Source: Chitinophaga agrisoli
GTDB taxonomy: Bacteria > Bacteroidota > Bacteroidia > Chitinophagales > Chitinophagaceae
DNA length: 64,000 bases
Reading direction: 5' to 3'
Assembly: GCF_008386695.1 (NCBI RefSeq)
Contig: NZ_VUOC01000004.1
Coordinates: 2,668,327 to 2,732,326, forward strand
Part shown: positions 8,289 to 17,027 of the stretch, piece after piece
Numbering within the stretch: position 1 is the stretch's first letter
Layout: each line of letters starts with the position of its first letter
Position numbers and translations under genes: made by a program
Notes under the pieces: model-generated
What the model was told of the DNA's origin: nothing
Seen by the model: only the letters and a program-made list of their open reading frames with translations
Database searches by the model: none

Positions 8289-10577
8289 ATGAAGACATTA
8301 TCCCCTTTCCATAAAAAAGACAAAGACGTTACCGCAGCAATATTCCGGGCTTCCAGGAGGGATTTCTTAAAGGTTGGAGGTTTGCTGACCGGCGGATTAG
8401 TGCTGGGCGTAAGTTTCTTTAGCTGTAACGAAAAAGGGAAGAAGCTGGCTTCCCTGGCTCCCAATGTTTACCTCACCATCAATTCAGACGGAGAGATCGT
8501 AATTATTGCCCACCGCTCAGAAATGGGCACCGGTATCCGTACCTCCCTGCCGCTTATCGTGGCAGACGAGTTAGGGGCAGACTGGAGTAAAGTACGGATC
8601 GTACAGGCGGAAGCAGACGAAAAGAAATACGGTAACCAGAATACAGATGGTTCCTTCTCCGTGCGCATGTTCTATAAACCTATGCGCGAAGCCGGCGCCA
8701 CCGCCCGCCTCCTGTTAATGCAGGCCGCCGCGGCGCAATGGAAAGTGCCGGTAGAGGAATGCGATACGGAAAACAGCCAGGTAATACATAAGGCCTCCAG
8801 CAAAACCATCGCCTTTGGCGACCTGGTAGAAGCGGCGGCTAAGCTCCCGGTGCCCACACCGGCGCAGCTTAAACTCAAAGACCGGAGCCAGTTTAAAAAG
8901 ATCGGGCACGACACCCCTATTGTGGACCTGCACGATATCGTTACCGGCAAGGCGGTTTTCGGTATGGACGCCGTGGCGGATAATATGAAGATAGCCGTGA
9001 TCAAACACTGTCCCGTAGTGGGCGGCAACATAAAATCGTTCGACGGCGCAAAAGCGCTGGCGGTGCCAGGCGTGCTTAAAGTGATCCCCATAAAAGGCGC
9101 TGGTATTCCGCCTACGCTCAGTAAACCCATCAGCGGCGTAGCGGTTATAGCAGAAAATACCTGGGCCGCCATCAAAGGCCGCGATCTGCTGCAGGTGGAA
9201 TGGGATCTTGGGCCCAATGCAACCTACAACTCTGCCAAACAACTGGAAGAGCTGGAACAGGCAATGCACAAAGAAGGAACAGTACGCAGGAACCGGGGCG
9301 ATTTCAAAAAGGTACACGCAGGCGCTAAAACGGTGATCGACCATGTCTACACCGCGCCCTACCTGGCGCATGCCACCATAGAACCACCCAATGCGCTGGC
9401 TGTAGTAAAAGATGGCAGCTGCGAAATATGGGCGCCTACCCAAAATCCCCAGGGCGCCCGCGATAGCGTGGCCAAAGCACTGGGTATAGACGCTGCAAAG
9501 GTAAAAGTGAACGTTACTCTGCTGGGCGGCGGGTTTGGCCGCAAATCAAAGCCCGATTTTATCCTGGAAGCGGCCCTGCTGTCAAAAGAAGCCGGCTTCC
9601 CCATTAAAGTGCAGTGGACAAGGGAAGACGATATCAAACATGATTATTACAACGCTTTAAGCGTACAGCGGGTAGTGGCCACCATTGACCAGGATAATAA
9701 GCTAAGCGGCTGGAACCACCATATTGCCTATCCATCCATAGACGCTACCGAAGATGCCAGCGTTTTGCAGGCCAGCGATGGCGAATTGGGACTTGGCGCT
9801 ACTGACTTCCCATACGATGTGCCATCTATCCGGATAGAAACGCACGATGCAAAATCTCATATGCGCGTTGGCTGGCTGCGCTCTGTGCTGAATATTCCCC
9901 AGGCCTTTGCCATCGGCACTATGATGGACGAGATTGCGGAAGCGCGGAAACTGGACCCCATCGCTAACTCCCTCGAGCTGCTGGGCCCCGACAGGCATAT
10001 CACCTTTAATGAGGAGATGGTAAAAGGCACCTATCCCAACTACGGCGAAGACATTGCCAACTACCCCTGGGATACAGGCAGAATGAAACGCGTCATAGAA
10101 CGCGTAGCCAAAGAAGCCGGCTGGGGCAAACAGCTACCCCAGGGCTCCGCTCTTGGCTTTGCCGCTCACAAGAGCTTTCTCACTTATGTAGCCTGTATTG
10201 TGGAAGTGCGGGTAGATAATAACAAACAGATCAGCATCCCGAACGTATATTACGCCGTAGACTGCGGCACGGCTGTTAATACAGACCGCATCAGGTCACA
10301 GTTCGAAGGCGGAGCGCAATTCGCTACCAGCATTGCATTGAAAAATGAGATCACCGTTAAAAATGGAGAAGTAGAACAGAATAATTTTGATAGCTACCAG
10401 ATCATCCGGATGCCGGAGGCCCCTAAACATATCCATGTGTTTATAGCCGACAGCGCAGACAAACCTACTGGTGTTGGCGAGCCACCCGTACCGCCATTTA
10501 CGCCGGCGTTATGTAATGCTGTTTACGCAGCTACGGGTAAACGGATCTATAAGCTGCCGGTGGATCTGAAGGTGTAG
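8289..10577 (+). CDS. Molybdopterin-binding large subunit of an IorB-type aldehyde/heterocycle dehydrogenase
   Basis: Catalytic subunit of the xanthine-oxidase family, 762 residues. It starts with a Tat signal (SRRDFLKVGG, twin arginines 23 and 24) followed by a hydrophobic stretch and then a cysteine (FFSC), so the enzyme is probably exported and folded with its small subunit. Seen further on are LLGGGFGRKSKPD in the cofactor-binding part, the arginine segment GWLRSVLNIPQAFA, and near the end GVGEPPVPPF with the glutamate expected to be the catalytic base. It lacks a separate medium FAD subunit, which fits the isoquinoline 1-oxidoreductase group. Substrates of such enzymes are aldehydes or N-heterocycles; which one is not predictable here. 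No cytochrome c gene or XdhC-type sulfurase gene lies nearby. Confidence 0.94.
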   Translation: MKTLSPFHKKDKDVTAAIFRASRRDFLKVGGLLTGGLVLGVSFFSCNEKGKKLASLAPNVYLTINSDGEIVIIAHRSEMGTGIRTSLPLIVADELGADWSKVRIVQAEADEKKYGNQNTDGSFSVRMFYKPMREAGATARLLLMQAAAAQWKVPVEECDTENSQVIHKASSKTIAFGDLVEAAAKLPVPTPAQLKLKDRSQFKKIGHDTPIVDLHDIVTGKAVFGMDAVADNMKIAVIKHCPVVGGNIKSFDGAKALAVPGVLKVIPIKGAGIPPTLSKPISGVAVIAENTWAAIKGRDLLQVEWDLGPNATYNSAKQLEELEQAMHKEGTVRRNRGDFKKVHAGAKTVIDHVYTAPYLAHATIEPPNALAVVKDGSCEIWAPTQNPQGARDSVAKALGIDAAKVKVNVTLLGGGFGRKSKPDFILEAALLSKEAGFPIKVQWTREDDIKHDYYNALSVQRVVATIDQDNKLSGWNHHIAYPSIDATEDASVLQASDGELGLGATDFPYDVPSIRIETHDAKSHMRVGWLRSVLNIPQAFAIGTMMDEIAEARKLDPIANSLELLGPDRHITFNEEMVKGTYPNYGEDIANYPWDTGRMKRVIERVAKEAGWGKQLPQGSALGFAAHKSFLTYVACIVEVRVDNNKQISIPNVYYAVDCGTAVNTDRIRSQFEGGAQFATSIALKNEITVKNGEVEQNNFDSYQIIRMPEAPKHIHVFIADSADKPTGVGEPPVPPFTPALCNAVYAATGKRIYKLPVDLKV

Positions 10578-10578
10578 A

Positions 10579-11040
10579 TCAGTGGCTGCCAAGTCTTACA
10601 GCCAAAATAATCTCATTGACCGGTTCTACCCGGACGGATCTATTGCGTTTTATTTTCGCATGACTAATAATGTTCACTAAAAACGGATGATATCTTGCCA
10701 CCGCTGCAGGATACGCGTCCGCCTTCATAACTTTTCGCCGTGCCTGTACATCTACAAAATCAATTATCTTCTTCCCCAGGGTTTCAACTGCCAACTTTTT
10801 AATATTGATCCCCTTAAAATTACCAGCGCTGTCAATTAGAATAGCCAAAGCAGCTATTCCCCTGCTATCCTTTCCTCCAAGGCTATCTGGCAGGATAATA
10901 TTGCGGTTATTCACTACTATCGCAAAGGGAGGGGAGGGAGCCAGCAGATCTATTGGCTCTGGCAATAGCGAATCGTTCTGTTGTGCAATACAGCTATAAG
11001 AGGCAAACATCAGCATTGCTATCCACAAAATGCATTTCAT
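10579..11040 (-). CDS. Secreted hypothetical protein with a TonB C-terminal-like fold
   Basis: A 153-residue protein with a signal peptide (MKCILWIAMLMFASYSCIAQ). The central part (GIAALAILIDSAGNFKGINIKKL) resembles the strand-turn-strand of TonB C-terminal-like domains, in which a conserved phrase of the type V-x-I-D-x-x-G-x-V follows a strand, but the similarity is weak. It has no transmembrane anchor or proline-rich linker, so it is not a working TonB. It lies 14 bases downstream of the S41 peptidase gene on the same strand and is probably co-transcribed with it. It ends one base from the stop of the molybdenum enzyme gene, tail to tail. Function unknown. Confidence 0.6.
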   Translation of the reverse strand: MKCILWIAMLMFASYSCIAQQNDSLLPEPIDLLAPSPPFAIVVNNRNIILPDSLGGKDSRGIAALAILIDSAGNFKGINIKKLAVETLGKKIIDFVDVQARRKVMKADAYPAAVARYHPFLVNIISHAKIKRNRSVRVEPVNEIILAVRLGSH

Positions 11041-11054
11041 ACTATCGACTGATA

Positions 11055-12434
11055 TTATTTGCGTTCATTCAATTTACCAACAGCCGCCTTTACCCAATCT
11101 GCCTCACGATCCAACCGCACCATCGGCGGTATGCCCACGAACTCATACTTCGAATTCTCTTTATATTTCGTCGTCGTCGTATTCAGTTTAAACTTACCAC
11201 AGGGTATCTCCTTCGCTTTTATATCCCCATAGCCCATAAACCCGCCTGAATTTTCTCCCATAGTAACCACCTTGTCGCTTTGAATTGCATACGTTATTAA
11301 CCCTTCAGCAGCGCTGGCGGTAACCTTGTTATACAGCACCACTATCTTCTCCGGGAACCGGGTACCAGTATATTCCAGCGTCCTCACCCCATGCTCCTTC
11401 TGAGGGATAAAAGAGAACGGCTGCGCATGCTCCATTCTTGACATAAGGTCCTCATTAGTGCCCTGATAACTCTTTATATTATTCGGGCTCACCCAAACCT
11501 GCACCTCATCTACCTTCATAGGCTTTGTATAGATGAGGGGTAATAACTTAAAATAGTTCTCCTCCGAACCGCCGCCATTGTCCCTTATATCCAGGATCAA
11601 AAATTTCTTCTGCGCAATTTTAGGTATGATCTGTTCATACAAGGAGTCGAATTGCGACCTTAAACCATACTCAAATGACTTTATTGAAAGATAATACGTA
11701 TCTGCATCCAACTCTTTAAACTCCCATAATGGCTTATTTGCATCAGCGCCATTTTTATAGTATCCCATCATTGGGATGCCTCCTTTTTCAACACGCATAT
11801 GCTCTATAACGGCTGTATTGAAGTTAAATCCCAGGAGACCAAGATTATATGCGCAGGTAAAGTAATTATCCTTTTCCCTGGTAAGCGTAAATAACACATG
11901 CCCTACATCCAGCAATGCATTTTTCTTAACCACCACACCCTCGTAATACCCCTCTTTATGCTGTATTACCGCTACTAACGTGCCACCTTGTGAATAAAAG
12001 CCCTCAATATCGTCTAAAGGCTTGTTCTTTAACTGCCGCATCACCTGCATTGTATCTATTTTCCTTAAAGGAAAAGCCTTAAACGAGGGGGATGCTTTAA
12101 AGCTGTCAATTACCGCTTGTGAAGAGAGATCAATATTCTTTCTCTGCAGGTTAAAATCAATACTACTATGGTGATCTTTCAATAACCGCAGGTATTGATT
12201 AAAATAGATACTACATAAGTCAGTGTTGCTTTCACCAGACGCTTGCTGAAAGATCTGGGCCACCGCGCGCTTATACGCCGTGTATAATTCCTTATCTTCT
12301 TTTATCTTTTGAAATGCGGGATTATTCTCTTCATAGTATTGTTTAACAAACAAAAACTGCTCCTTACAATTACAGTCCTGGGCAAAAAGATGGATACTAT
12401 AAAAAATAAAGACTAGGGTACTGATATATTTCAT
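11055..12434 (-). CDS. Secreted S41 family peptidase (C-terminal processing protease-like)
   Basis: A 459-residue protein with a signal peptide ending in LFAQ, so periplasmic or secreted. The fold of the S41 peptidase core is visible in the C-terminal half: the strand KKFLILDIRDNGGGSEENYF, and the catalytic serine region KVTASAAEGLITYA with Ser374, followed by the strand VTMGENSGGFMGYGD. The N-terminal 150 residues are helical and carry the phrase YLRLLKDHHSSIDF, which is the DxH-type lead-in common in Bacteroidota S41 proteins. A PDZ domain is not evident. Substrate unknown; this subgroup often acts on cell-envelope peptides. The co-transcribed downstream gene is the TonB-like secreted protein. 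Confidence 0.85.
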   Translation of the reverse strand: MKYISTLVFIFYSIHLFAQDCNCKEQFLFVKQYYEENNPAFQKIKEDKELYTAYKRAVAQIFQQASGESNTDLCSIYFNQYLRLLKDHHSSIDFNLQRKNIDLSSQAVIDSFKASPSFKAFPLRKIDTMQVMRQLKNKPLDDIEGFYSQGGTLVAVIQHKEGYYEGVVVKKNALLDVGHVLFTLTREKDNYFTCAYNLGLLGFNFNTAVIEHMRVEKGGIPMMGYYKNGADANKPLWEFKELDADTYYLSIKSFEYGLRSQFDSLYEQIIPKIAQKKFLILDIRDNGGGSEENYFKLLPLIYTKPMKVDEVQVWVSPNNIKSYQGTNEDLMSRMEHAQPFSFIPQKEHGVRTLEYTGTRFPEKIVVLYNKVTASAAEGLITYAIQSDKVVTMGENSGGFMGYGDIKAKEIPCGKFKLNTTTTKYKENSKYEFVGIPPMVRLDREADWVKAAVGKLNERK

Positions 12435-12482
12435 TTCTCATGAGATCTAGGTTGAAAGTTAATAATTTATTCCAAAAATTAG

Positions 12483-13022
12483 TTACTTCACCCCTTTCTC
12501 CGCATTCCAGTTCCCCGCCTGCTTCCGGATATACAGTATCTGTCCCGTATGATAAGCATTATGCGTATTCATATTCGCAATACTGCCGTACCACGATTGC
12601 AGCTTCGCATCATCAGCCGCCTCAATCGCCTTCTCCCAGTCTTCCATCACCTGTTTTAATTGATCAACGGTCGCTTTCCACGAAGCCTCCGTAAAAGCAT
12701 CAAATGTTTCATTATTATTTCCACTGAATGCCGGCAGCTTTTTCCCGTTAAACTGATCCAGCAGGTGTTTATTCCAGAACGCCAGGTGATATACCAGCTC
12801 GCCAACGGAATGACTGGAATCAGCAGGTTTCCACGAAGCCTGTTGCGCGGTAATGCCTTCTATGCCATTGGCTACAGGTACAAACCATTCCTGTTGGTTC
12901 CAGGTGGTTTTAAATTGCGCTAGCAGTACTGATTTAAGTGTAGCGGGTGCTTTAGCTTCCTTCACCTGTGCAATGGCCTGCTGAAAGCAGAAGCAGCTGA
13001 GTATAACGAGGAATTTAGACAT
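12483..13022 (-). CDS. Exported DinB-like protein (DinB/YfiT four-helix bundle)
   Basis: A 179-residue protein with an apparent signal peptide (MSKFLVILSCFCFQQAIAQ), then a four-helix DinB_2 domain. The metal-binding pattern of DinB/YfiT proteins is seen: a first histidine in HSVGELVYHLAFWNKHLLDQF, and the closing pair in NTHNAYHTGQILYIRK. This motif in cytoplasmic members binds a divalent metal and supports thiol-dependent transferase or hydrolase reactions; secreted members are common in Bacteroidota and their substrate is unknown. It is a single-gene unit between the peptidase gene and the metallopeptidase gene, all on the same strand, with a terminator upstream separating it from the latter. 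Confidence 0.85.
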   Translation of the reverse strand: MSKFLVILSCFCFQQAIAQVKEAKAPATLKSVLLAQFKTTWNQQEWFVPVANGIEGITAQQASWKPADSSHSVGELVYHLAFWNKHLLDQFNGKKLPAFSGNNNETFDAFTEASWKATVDQLKQVMEDWEKAIEAADDAKLQSWYGSIANMNTHNAYHTGQILYIRKQAGNWNAEKGVK

Positions 13023-13088
13023 AAGCGGGTATTTTAGGGTTGAAGTTACTGTAAATATAACTTATATAAAGATCACGCGGAATACAAA

Positions 13089-13116
13089 GAGGCCGCATAC
13101 TCCCATATGCGGCCTC
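13089..13116 (-). terminator. Intrinsic terminator of the metallopeptidase gene
   Basis: Perfect 11-bp stem GAGGCCGCATA / TATGCGGCCTC with a six-base loop, followed on the minus strand by TTTGTATT. It lies 15 bases past the stop of the gene at 13131. Confidence 0.75.
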
Positions 13117-13130
13117 CCTTATGATGATAG

Positions 13131-14954
13131 TTATTGTACTACTACTTTCTGCTGGAACCTGTTGCTACCATTTGTAACAACCAGCACATACACACCGGGC
13201 GTAAGACCGGCAGTAGATAAGTTTACCACGGCGCCGCCGGTCTGCTGGCTGCGCACTATTCTTTTATTAATATCTACCAGTTCCAGTCCAACCGGGGCAT
13301 TGGCGTTATAACAATCTATCTTAACCGTTATGGTATTACCAATAACAGCCGGGTTAGGATAAACATGTAATGCCTTTGGTTGATCTTTAGCGGCAACGTT
13401 CGCGGCAATGGGCGCTAATTTCGCCATAGCGGCAGCAGTTATAATACTATAATTGAACGTCTCCCAGCCACTGGCAGCGGGACGGTTGCAGGTCATAGCG
13501 GCTGCGCCGTTCTCAGAGCTGATAAACCTTCCATTATTACCACGGAGCGTCACTTTTCCATCTGCGGTTAATATCCAGTCAAACTGCTCCCATCCGCCGG
13601 CAGTAGGCCGGTTACAGGTAATAGGCGCTGTTCCGTTCTCTGATGATACATAGGCGCCGTTATTGCCCTGCAGCGCTATCTTGGAATTTCCGGCATCCAC
13701 CACCAGGAATTGCTCCCATCCCTGCGCGGCGGCGGCGTTACACCACATGGGCTCTACGCCGTTCTTTGAGCTTACATAGCTGTTATTAAAACCCCGCAGC
13801 CAGATACGCTGTCCTACCGGGGCTACGCTCCTGATCACCAGGGAAGTGGCCTGATCATTCCAGGAACCATCCAACAATTGGGTATCAGACGTAATGTTGA
13901 TACTGTCTCCGGAAAAGTTATCGTCCTTGTAAAGTGTTACGGTATAACCTGACGTTACTTTCAGCGAGGTGATATCATCATTACGCCCGCCGTATGCACG
14001 TAACTGCGTTAAGTTATACCTGCCTGCCGGAAGCGATACCCCATATCCGCCGTAAAAAATATCCTGGAAAAGCGTGGTAGCTGTTGCGCCGGGTACGTTA
14101 TAAGCAAATGGAAAATCCTGCTGCGCCTTCAAAAACTGGGCTTCAAACTCGCTGGTCCAGCCAAAAGCGATAGTGGCCTGCGCTTTCAGATTTACGCCTG
14201 CCGCACCGCTCCAGAAATGTACAAATTCACCCATGTTCATGGGCGGATAATCTGTGCCATTCCTTTTGAAATACAGCGCCAGCTGCACAAAATAACGGTT
14301 CAATACATCTGCGCCGCCATATTGGCTGTATATAGGATAGAACCAGTTTTTGAACCAGGCAGTATTGGCTCGCGGAAAATTGTCCGTAGTGCCCATAAAC
14401 GCGTTATAGCAGCCGGTTGCAAGGCCTTCCTGGCCCAGGCCTTTGTACACGTCATAAATAAATATCTCACACCATTTACTATCACCCCATATACCAAAGG
14501 CGGGTGAGTTATGCATATTTTTACTGGCCCCTTCTACAATATGGCCTACTTCATGCGTAAGCAGGTCATAATCCGTTTGATTGCCGTTCCACGGGCCAGC
14601 GCCGGCGTCTATCACGTTACGGAAATCATGACTGTCGTCAAAATAGGTAGAGGGATGACCGCCGCCGTATCTCCCGGTGTGTAGAATGGCGAACAGGTGC
14701 GGATCAGTGTTAAAATTACCATACACCTTTTTGGTGTAGCGCCATACGGCGGATAAATACTGCTTGGGCCAGGTAACGGCAGGGCTTACACCGTTGTCAT
14801 AATAAAGCGCCAGGTCATTGTCTTCATACACCTTAGATACGATCTGGTTATGCTCAAACCAGTGTTCCTGCCAGGTAGCAGGCGGCGTTTGCGATTTTGC
14901 GGCTAAGGGCCACAGTGCCAGTAATAACAGGCCTTTTAGTAACTGTTTTTTCAT
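13131..14954 (-). CDS. Secreted metallopeptidase with beta-gamma crystallin and fascin-like repeats, T9SS cargo
   Basis: A 607-residue multidomain protein. Signal peptide 1-21 ([21 protein letters not shown]). Residues about 25-290 form a zinc metallopeptidase-like domain with the zinc motif HEVGH (134-138) and a downstream glutamate-rich helix ([10 protein letters not shown]). Residues about 295-376 look like a beta-gamma crystallin domain ([15 protein letters not shown], ending [11 protein letters not shown]). Residues 382-505 hold three tandem fascin-like/beta-trefoil units, each of the form LRGNNG-x-(Y/F)-(V/I)-SSENG-x-x-(P/A)-(M/I)-x-CN...GWE-x-F. Residues about 530-607 form a type A T9SS sorting domain ([18 protein letters not shown] to the end QKVVVQ). 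It is therefore secreted through the T9SS whose cargo also lies at the window start. The combination suggests binding and cleavage of a glycan or protein matrix; the target is unknown. Confidence 0.9.
   Translation of the reverse strand: MKKQLLKGLLLLALWPLAAKSQTPPATWQEHWFEHNQIVSKVYEDNDLALYYDNGVSPAVTWPKQYLSAVWRYTKKVYGNFNTDPHLFAILHTGRYGGGHPSTYFDDSHDFRNVIDAGAGPWNGNQTDYDLLTHEVGHIVEGASKNMHNSPAFGIWGDSKWCEIFIYDVYKGLGQEGLATGCYNAFMGTTDNFPRANTAWFKNWFYPIYSQYGGADVLNRYFVQLALYFKRNGTDYPPMNMGEFVHFWSGAAGVNLKAQATIAFGWTSEFEAQFLKAQQDFPFAYNVPGATATTLFQDIFYGGYGVSLPAGRYNLTQLRAYGGRNDDITSLKVTSGYTVTLYKDDNFSGDSINITSDTQLLDGSWNDQATSLVIRSVAPVGQRIWLRGFNNSYVSSKNGVEPMWCNAAAAQGWEQFLVVDAGNSKIALQGNNGAYVSSENGTAPITCNRPTAGGWEQFDWILTADGKVTLRGNNGRFISSENGAAAMTCNRPAASGWETFNYSIITAAAMAKLAPIAANVAAKDQPKALHVYPNPAVIGNTITVKIDCYNANAPVGLELVDINKRIVRSQQTGGAVVNLSTAGLTPGVYVLVVTNGSNRFQQKVVVQ
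13442..13811 (-). repeat. Three tandem fascin-like repeats in the metallopeptidase gene
   Basis: Three units of about 40 codons each, spaced roughly 126 bases, encode the fascin-like repeats described in the gene entry. The units share DNA-level similarity around the segment encoding SSENGxAxxxCNRP, strongest between units two and three, so they arose by internal duplication. Confidence 0.7.
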
Positions 14955-15130
14955 ATAAAGGATTGGTTGTGAAATAAAATGCTACACACGTATGATATGG
15001 TTCTCATAGTAGGTACGGGACTGCTACGTAATACTGGTTATTTTTTGATGCCAGGAAAGGAGTCGTACAAGGGGCTAACAAGTACTATTACAATGATGGG
15101 GTTTTATAAAAATTATCTTTCTTCCTTCGC

Positions 15131-16003
15131 TCACCCAAACAGCCCTGAGCTCAGATAACGGTCTCCCCGGTCGCAGGCAATAAATACGATCACACCTTCC
15201 GCTATCCCCGCAGCTACCTGCAGCGCAATATGTAATGCGCCGCCGGTAGTCATACCGGCAAAGATCCCCTCCTGATGCGCGAGCTCCCTTGTTCTGCGGA
15301 TGGCGTCCTGTTCCTCAATATCAACTATGTGATCTACCCGGGATGGATCAAATATTTTAGGCAAATACTCCTTTGTCCAACGAGGGATTCCTGGTATTGT
15401 GGCCCCTTCCGCAGGTTGACATCCAATGATCTTAATAGCAGGATTTTCCCGTTTCAAAAACATGGAGTTCCCCATGATAGTACCGGTAGTACCCATCGCG
15501 CTTACAAAATGTGTGATCTGGCCATTGGTAGCCCGCCATATCTCAGGCGCGGTTGTTTTGATATGGGCCTGATAATTATCTGTATTGGAAAACTGGTTTA
15601 AAATAAAAAAGCCTTCCTTAGCGGCTTTTGCCTCCGCATAGTCCCTGCACGCTTCCAGGTTTTCAAGTAAAGTAAACCGTGCGCCAAATGCTTCCAATGC
15701 TAATGTACGTTCACGTGTAGATGATGCCGGCAACACTATCTCCACATCTAAACCAAACATACTGCCTATCATGGCTAAAGCAATACCGGTATTTCCACTG
15801 GTGGCTTCGATCAGTTTATCGCCTTTTTGCAACTCCCCGCGTTCTATGGCGGAACGTATCATATTTAATGCGGCCCTGTCCTTAACAGATCCGGCAGGGT
15901 TATTTCCTTCCAGCTTCGCGAAGATCTTTACCCTGGGATTGTTTTGAAAACTTGTTATTTCCACCAGGGGCGTATTGCCAATTGTGTGTATGACGTCTTT
16001 CAT
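15131..16003 (-). CDS. cysM: Cysteine synthase CysM type (O-acetylserine sulfhydrylase B)
   Basis: A 290-residue PLP enzyme of fold type II that makes cysteine from O-acetylserine and a sulfur donor. The PLP lysine is Lys41 in NNPAGSVKDRAA, the substrate loop is EATSGNTGIALA, and the glycine-rich phosphate cup is SAMGTTGTIMG. The phrase EGATIPGIPRW and the closing GIFAGMTTGGA fit CysM rather than CysK, and also distinguish it from cystathionine synthase. The start at 16003 (MKDVIHTIGNTPLV) begins right at the domain; the frame could extend to 16048, overlapping the transporter gene. It is four bases downstream of the EamA exporter gene in one operon. The pairing with an EamA exporter suggests handling of cysteine or a related metabolite. 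Confidence 0.92.
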   Translation of the reverse strand: MKDVIHTIGNTPLVEITSFQNNPRVKIFAKLEGNNPAGSVKDRAALNMIRSAIERGELQKGDKLIEATSGNTGIALAMIGSMFGLDVEIVLPASSTRERTLALEAFGARFTLLENLEACRDYAEAKAAKEGFFILNQFSNTDNYQAHIKTTAPEIWRATNGQITHFVSAMGTTGTIMGNSMFLKRENPAIKIIGCQPAEGATIPGIPRWTKEYLPKIFDPSRVDHIVDIEEQDAIRRTRELAHQEGIFAGMTTGGALHIALQVAAGIAEGVIVFIACDRGDRYLSSGLFG

Positions 16004-16007
16004 TGTA

Positions 16008-16910
16008 TTAACTGTTCTTCTTTGCAAATTTTCTCGAACCTGCAACACAGAGGATCACTCCTGCTGTGGCGCCCACCATGCCAAAGCTTATTTGTTCATG
16101 TAATAAAGTAGCGGCCAGCCCCAACCCCAGGAATGGCTGTATCAACTGTAATTGCCCCACCGCTGCAATACCGCCCTGGGCCAGTCCACGATACCAGAAT
16201 ACAAAACCGATCAGCATACTGAATATGGTAACATACCCTAAACCTATCCAGGCGTCGGGGCGAACGTTTGCAACAGACGCTGGATGTAACAAGAACATCA
16301 AAGGAATCATTACCGGCAGCGACAACACCAATGCCCAGGAAATCACCTGCCAACCACCAAGCGGTTTGGATAGCCTCGCCCCTTCTGCATAACCAAGCCC
16401 GCACAACAGCACTGCCAGCAGCATTAACAGATCCCCAACAGGCGATTCGGAAACACCCTGTGCAATAGCAAAACCGCCTACCAGCAAACTGCCTAATATT
16501 GAAAAAAGCCAGAATACAGGATGCGGCCGCTCTCCACCACGCAGCACGCCAAAAACGGCTGTTATAAGCGGCAATATTCCAATAAATACCATGGCATGTG
16601 CGGAAGTTACATACTGCATGGCCAGTGCAGACAGCAGCGGATACCCTACCACTACCCCCATAGCTACAACCATCAAAGGAAGGAGCTGCGCTTTCTCCGG
16701 ACGCTTTTCCTTAAAAAGGATCAACATACAAAGGGCAAGCAGCCCCGCAATACCAGCACGGGCCACCGTTACAAAAGCAGGTGATAGATCCAGCACCGCT
16801 ACTTTCGTGGCAGGCAGGGACCCACTGAATATAAGTACGCCGATAAACCCATTTATAAAACCGCCGGTTGATGGCTGCCCCAACTTCTCAGCAAATGTTT
16901 TGCTAGTCAT
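16008..16910 (-). CDS. EamA/DMT family inner-membrane transporter
   Basis: A 300-residue protein with ten predicted transmembrane helices arranged as two EamA repeats. Signature features are the N-terminal GFINGFIGVLIFSGSLPATKVAV, the internal VTSAHAMVFIGILPLITAVFGVL, the second-repeat GYVTIFSMLIGFVFWYRGLAQGGIAAVGQLQLIQPFLGLGLA and a short basic C-terminus. Family members export amino acids or small metabolites such as cysteine pathway intermediates. It is divergent from a MocR-type regulator, a pairing seen widely for this transporter family, and is followed by cysM. Cysteine or O-acetylserine export is a guess from context, not shown by sequence. Confidence 0.93.
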   Translation of the reverse strand: MTSKTFAEKLGQPSTGGFINGFIGVLIFSGSLPATKVAVLDLSPAFVTVARAGIAGLLALCMLILFKEKRPEKAQLLPLMVVAMGVVVGYPLLSALAMQYVTSAHAMVFIGILPLITAVFGVLRGGERPHPVFWLFSILGSLLVGGFAIAQGVSESPVGDLLMLLAVLLCGLGYAEGARLSKPLGGWQVISWALVLSLPVMIPLMFLLHPASVANVRPDAWIGLGYVTIFSMLIGFVFWYRGLAQGGIAAVGQLQLIQPFLGLGLAATLLHEQISFGMVGATAGVILCVAGSRKFAKKNS

Positions 16911-16978
16911 GATATTATTACTGGTCTAATGCTTATAAAAATAAATGCCACACAAAATTAGACGGCGGCACTCAATAA

Positions 16979-17015
16979 ACACAGTCCCAGTTTTTGCTAT
17001 TTAAATGGACACAGT
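16979..17015. promoter_or_regulatory. Candidate MocR binding site: direct repeat ACACAGT
   Basis: ACACAGT occurs at 16979-16985 and again at 17009-17015, exactly 30 bases apart start to start, which is close to three helical turns. MocR dimers with aminotransferase domains bind direct repeats in divergent control regions, so this pair between the transporter and regulator genes is the best candidate. The half site was not seen in another species by me. Confidence 0.4.
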
Positions 17016-17027
17016 TATATTTACAGT

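Noticed and set aside
8715-9443. A 242-codon antisense frame inside the molybdenum hydroxylase gene
   Set aside because: Rich in histidine, aromatic and glycine codons as expected from reversed codon bias; no family.
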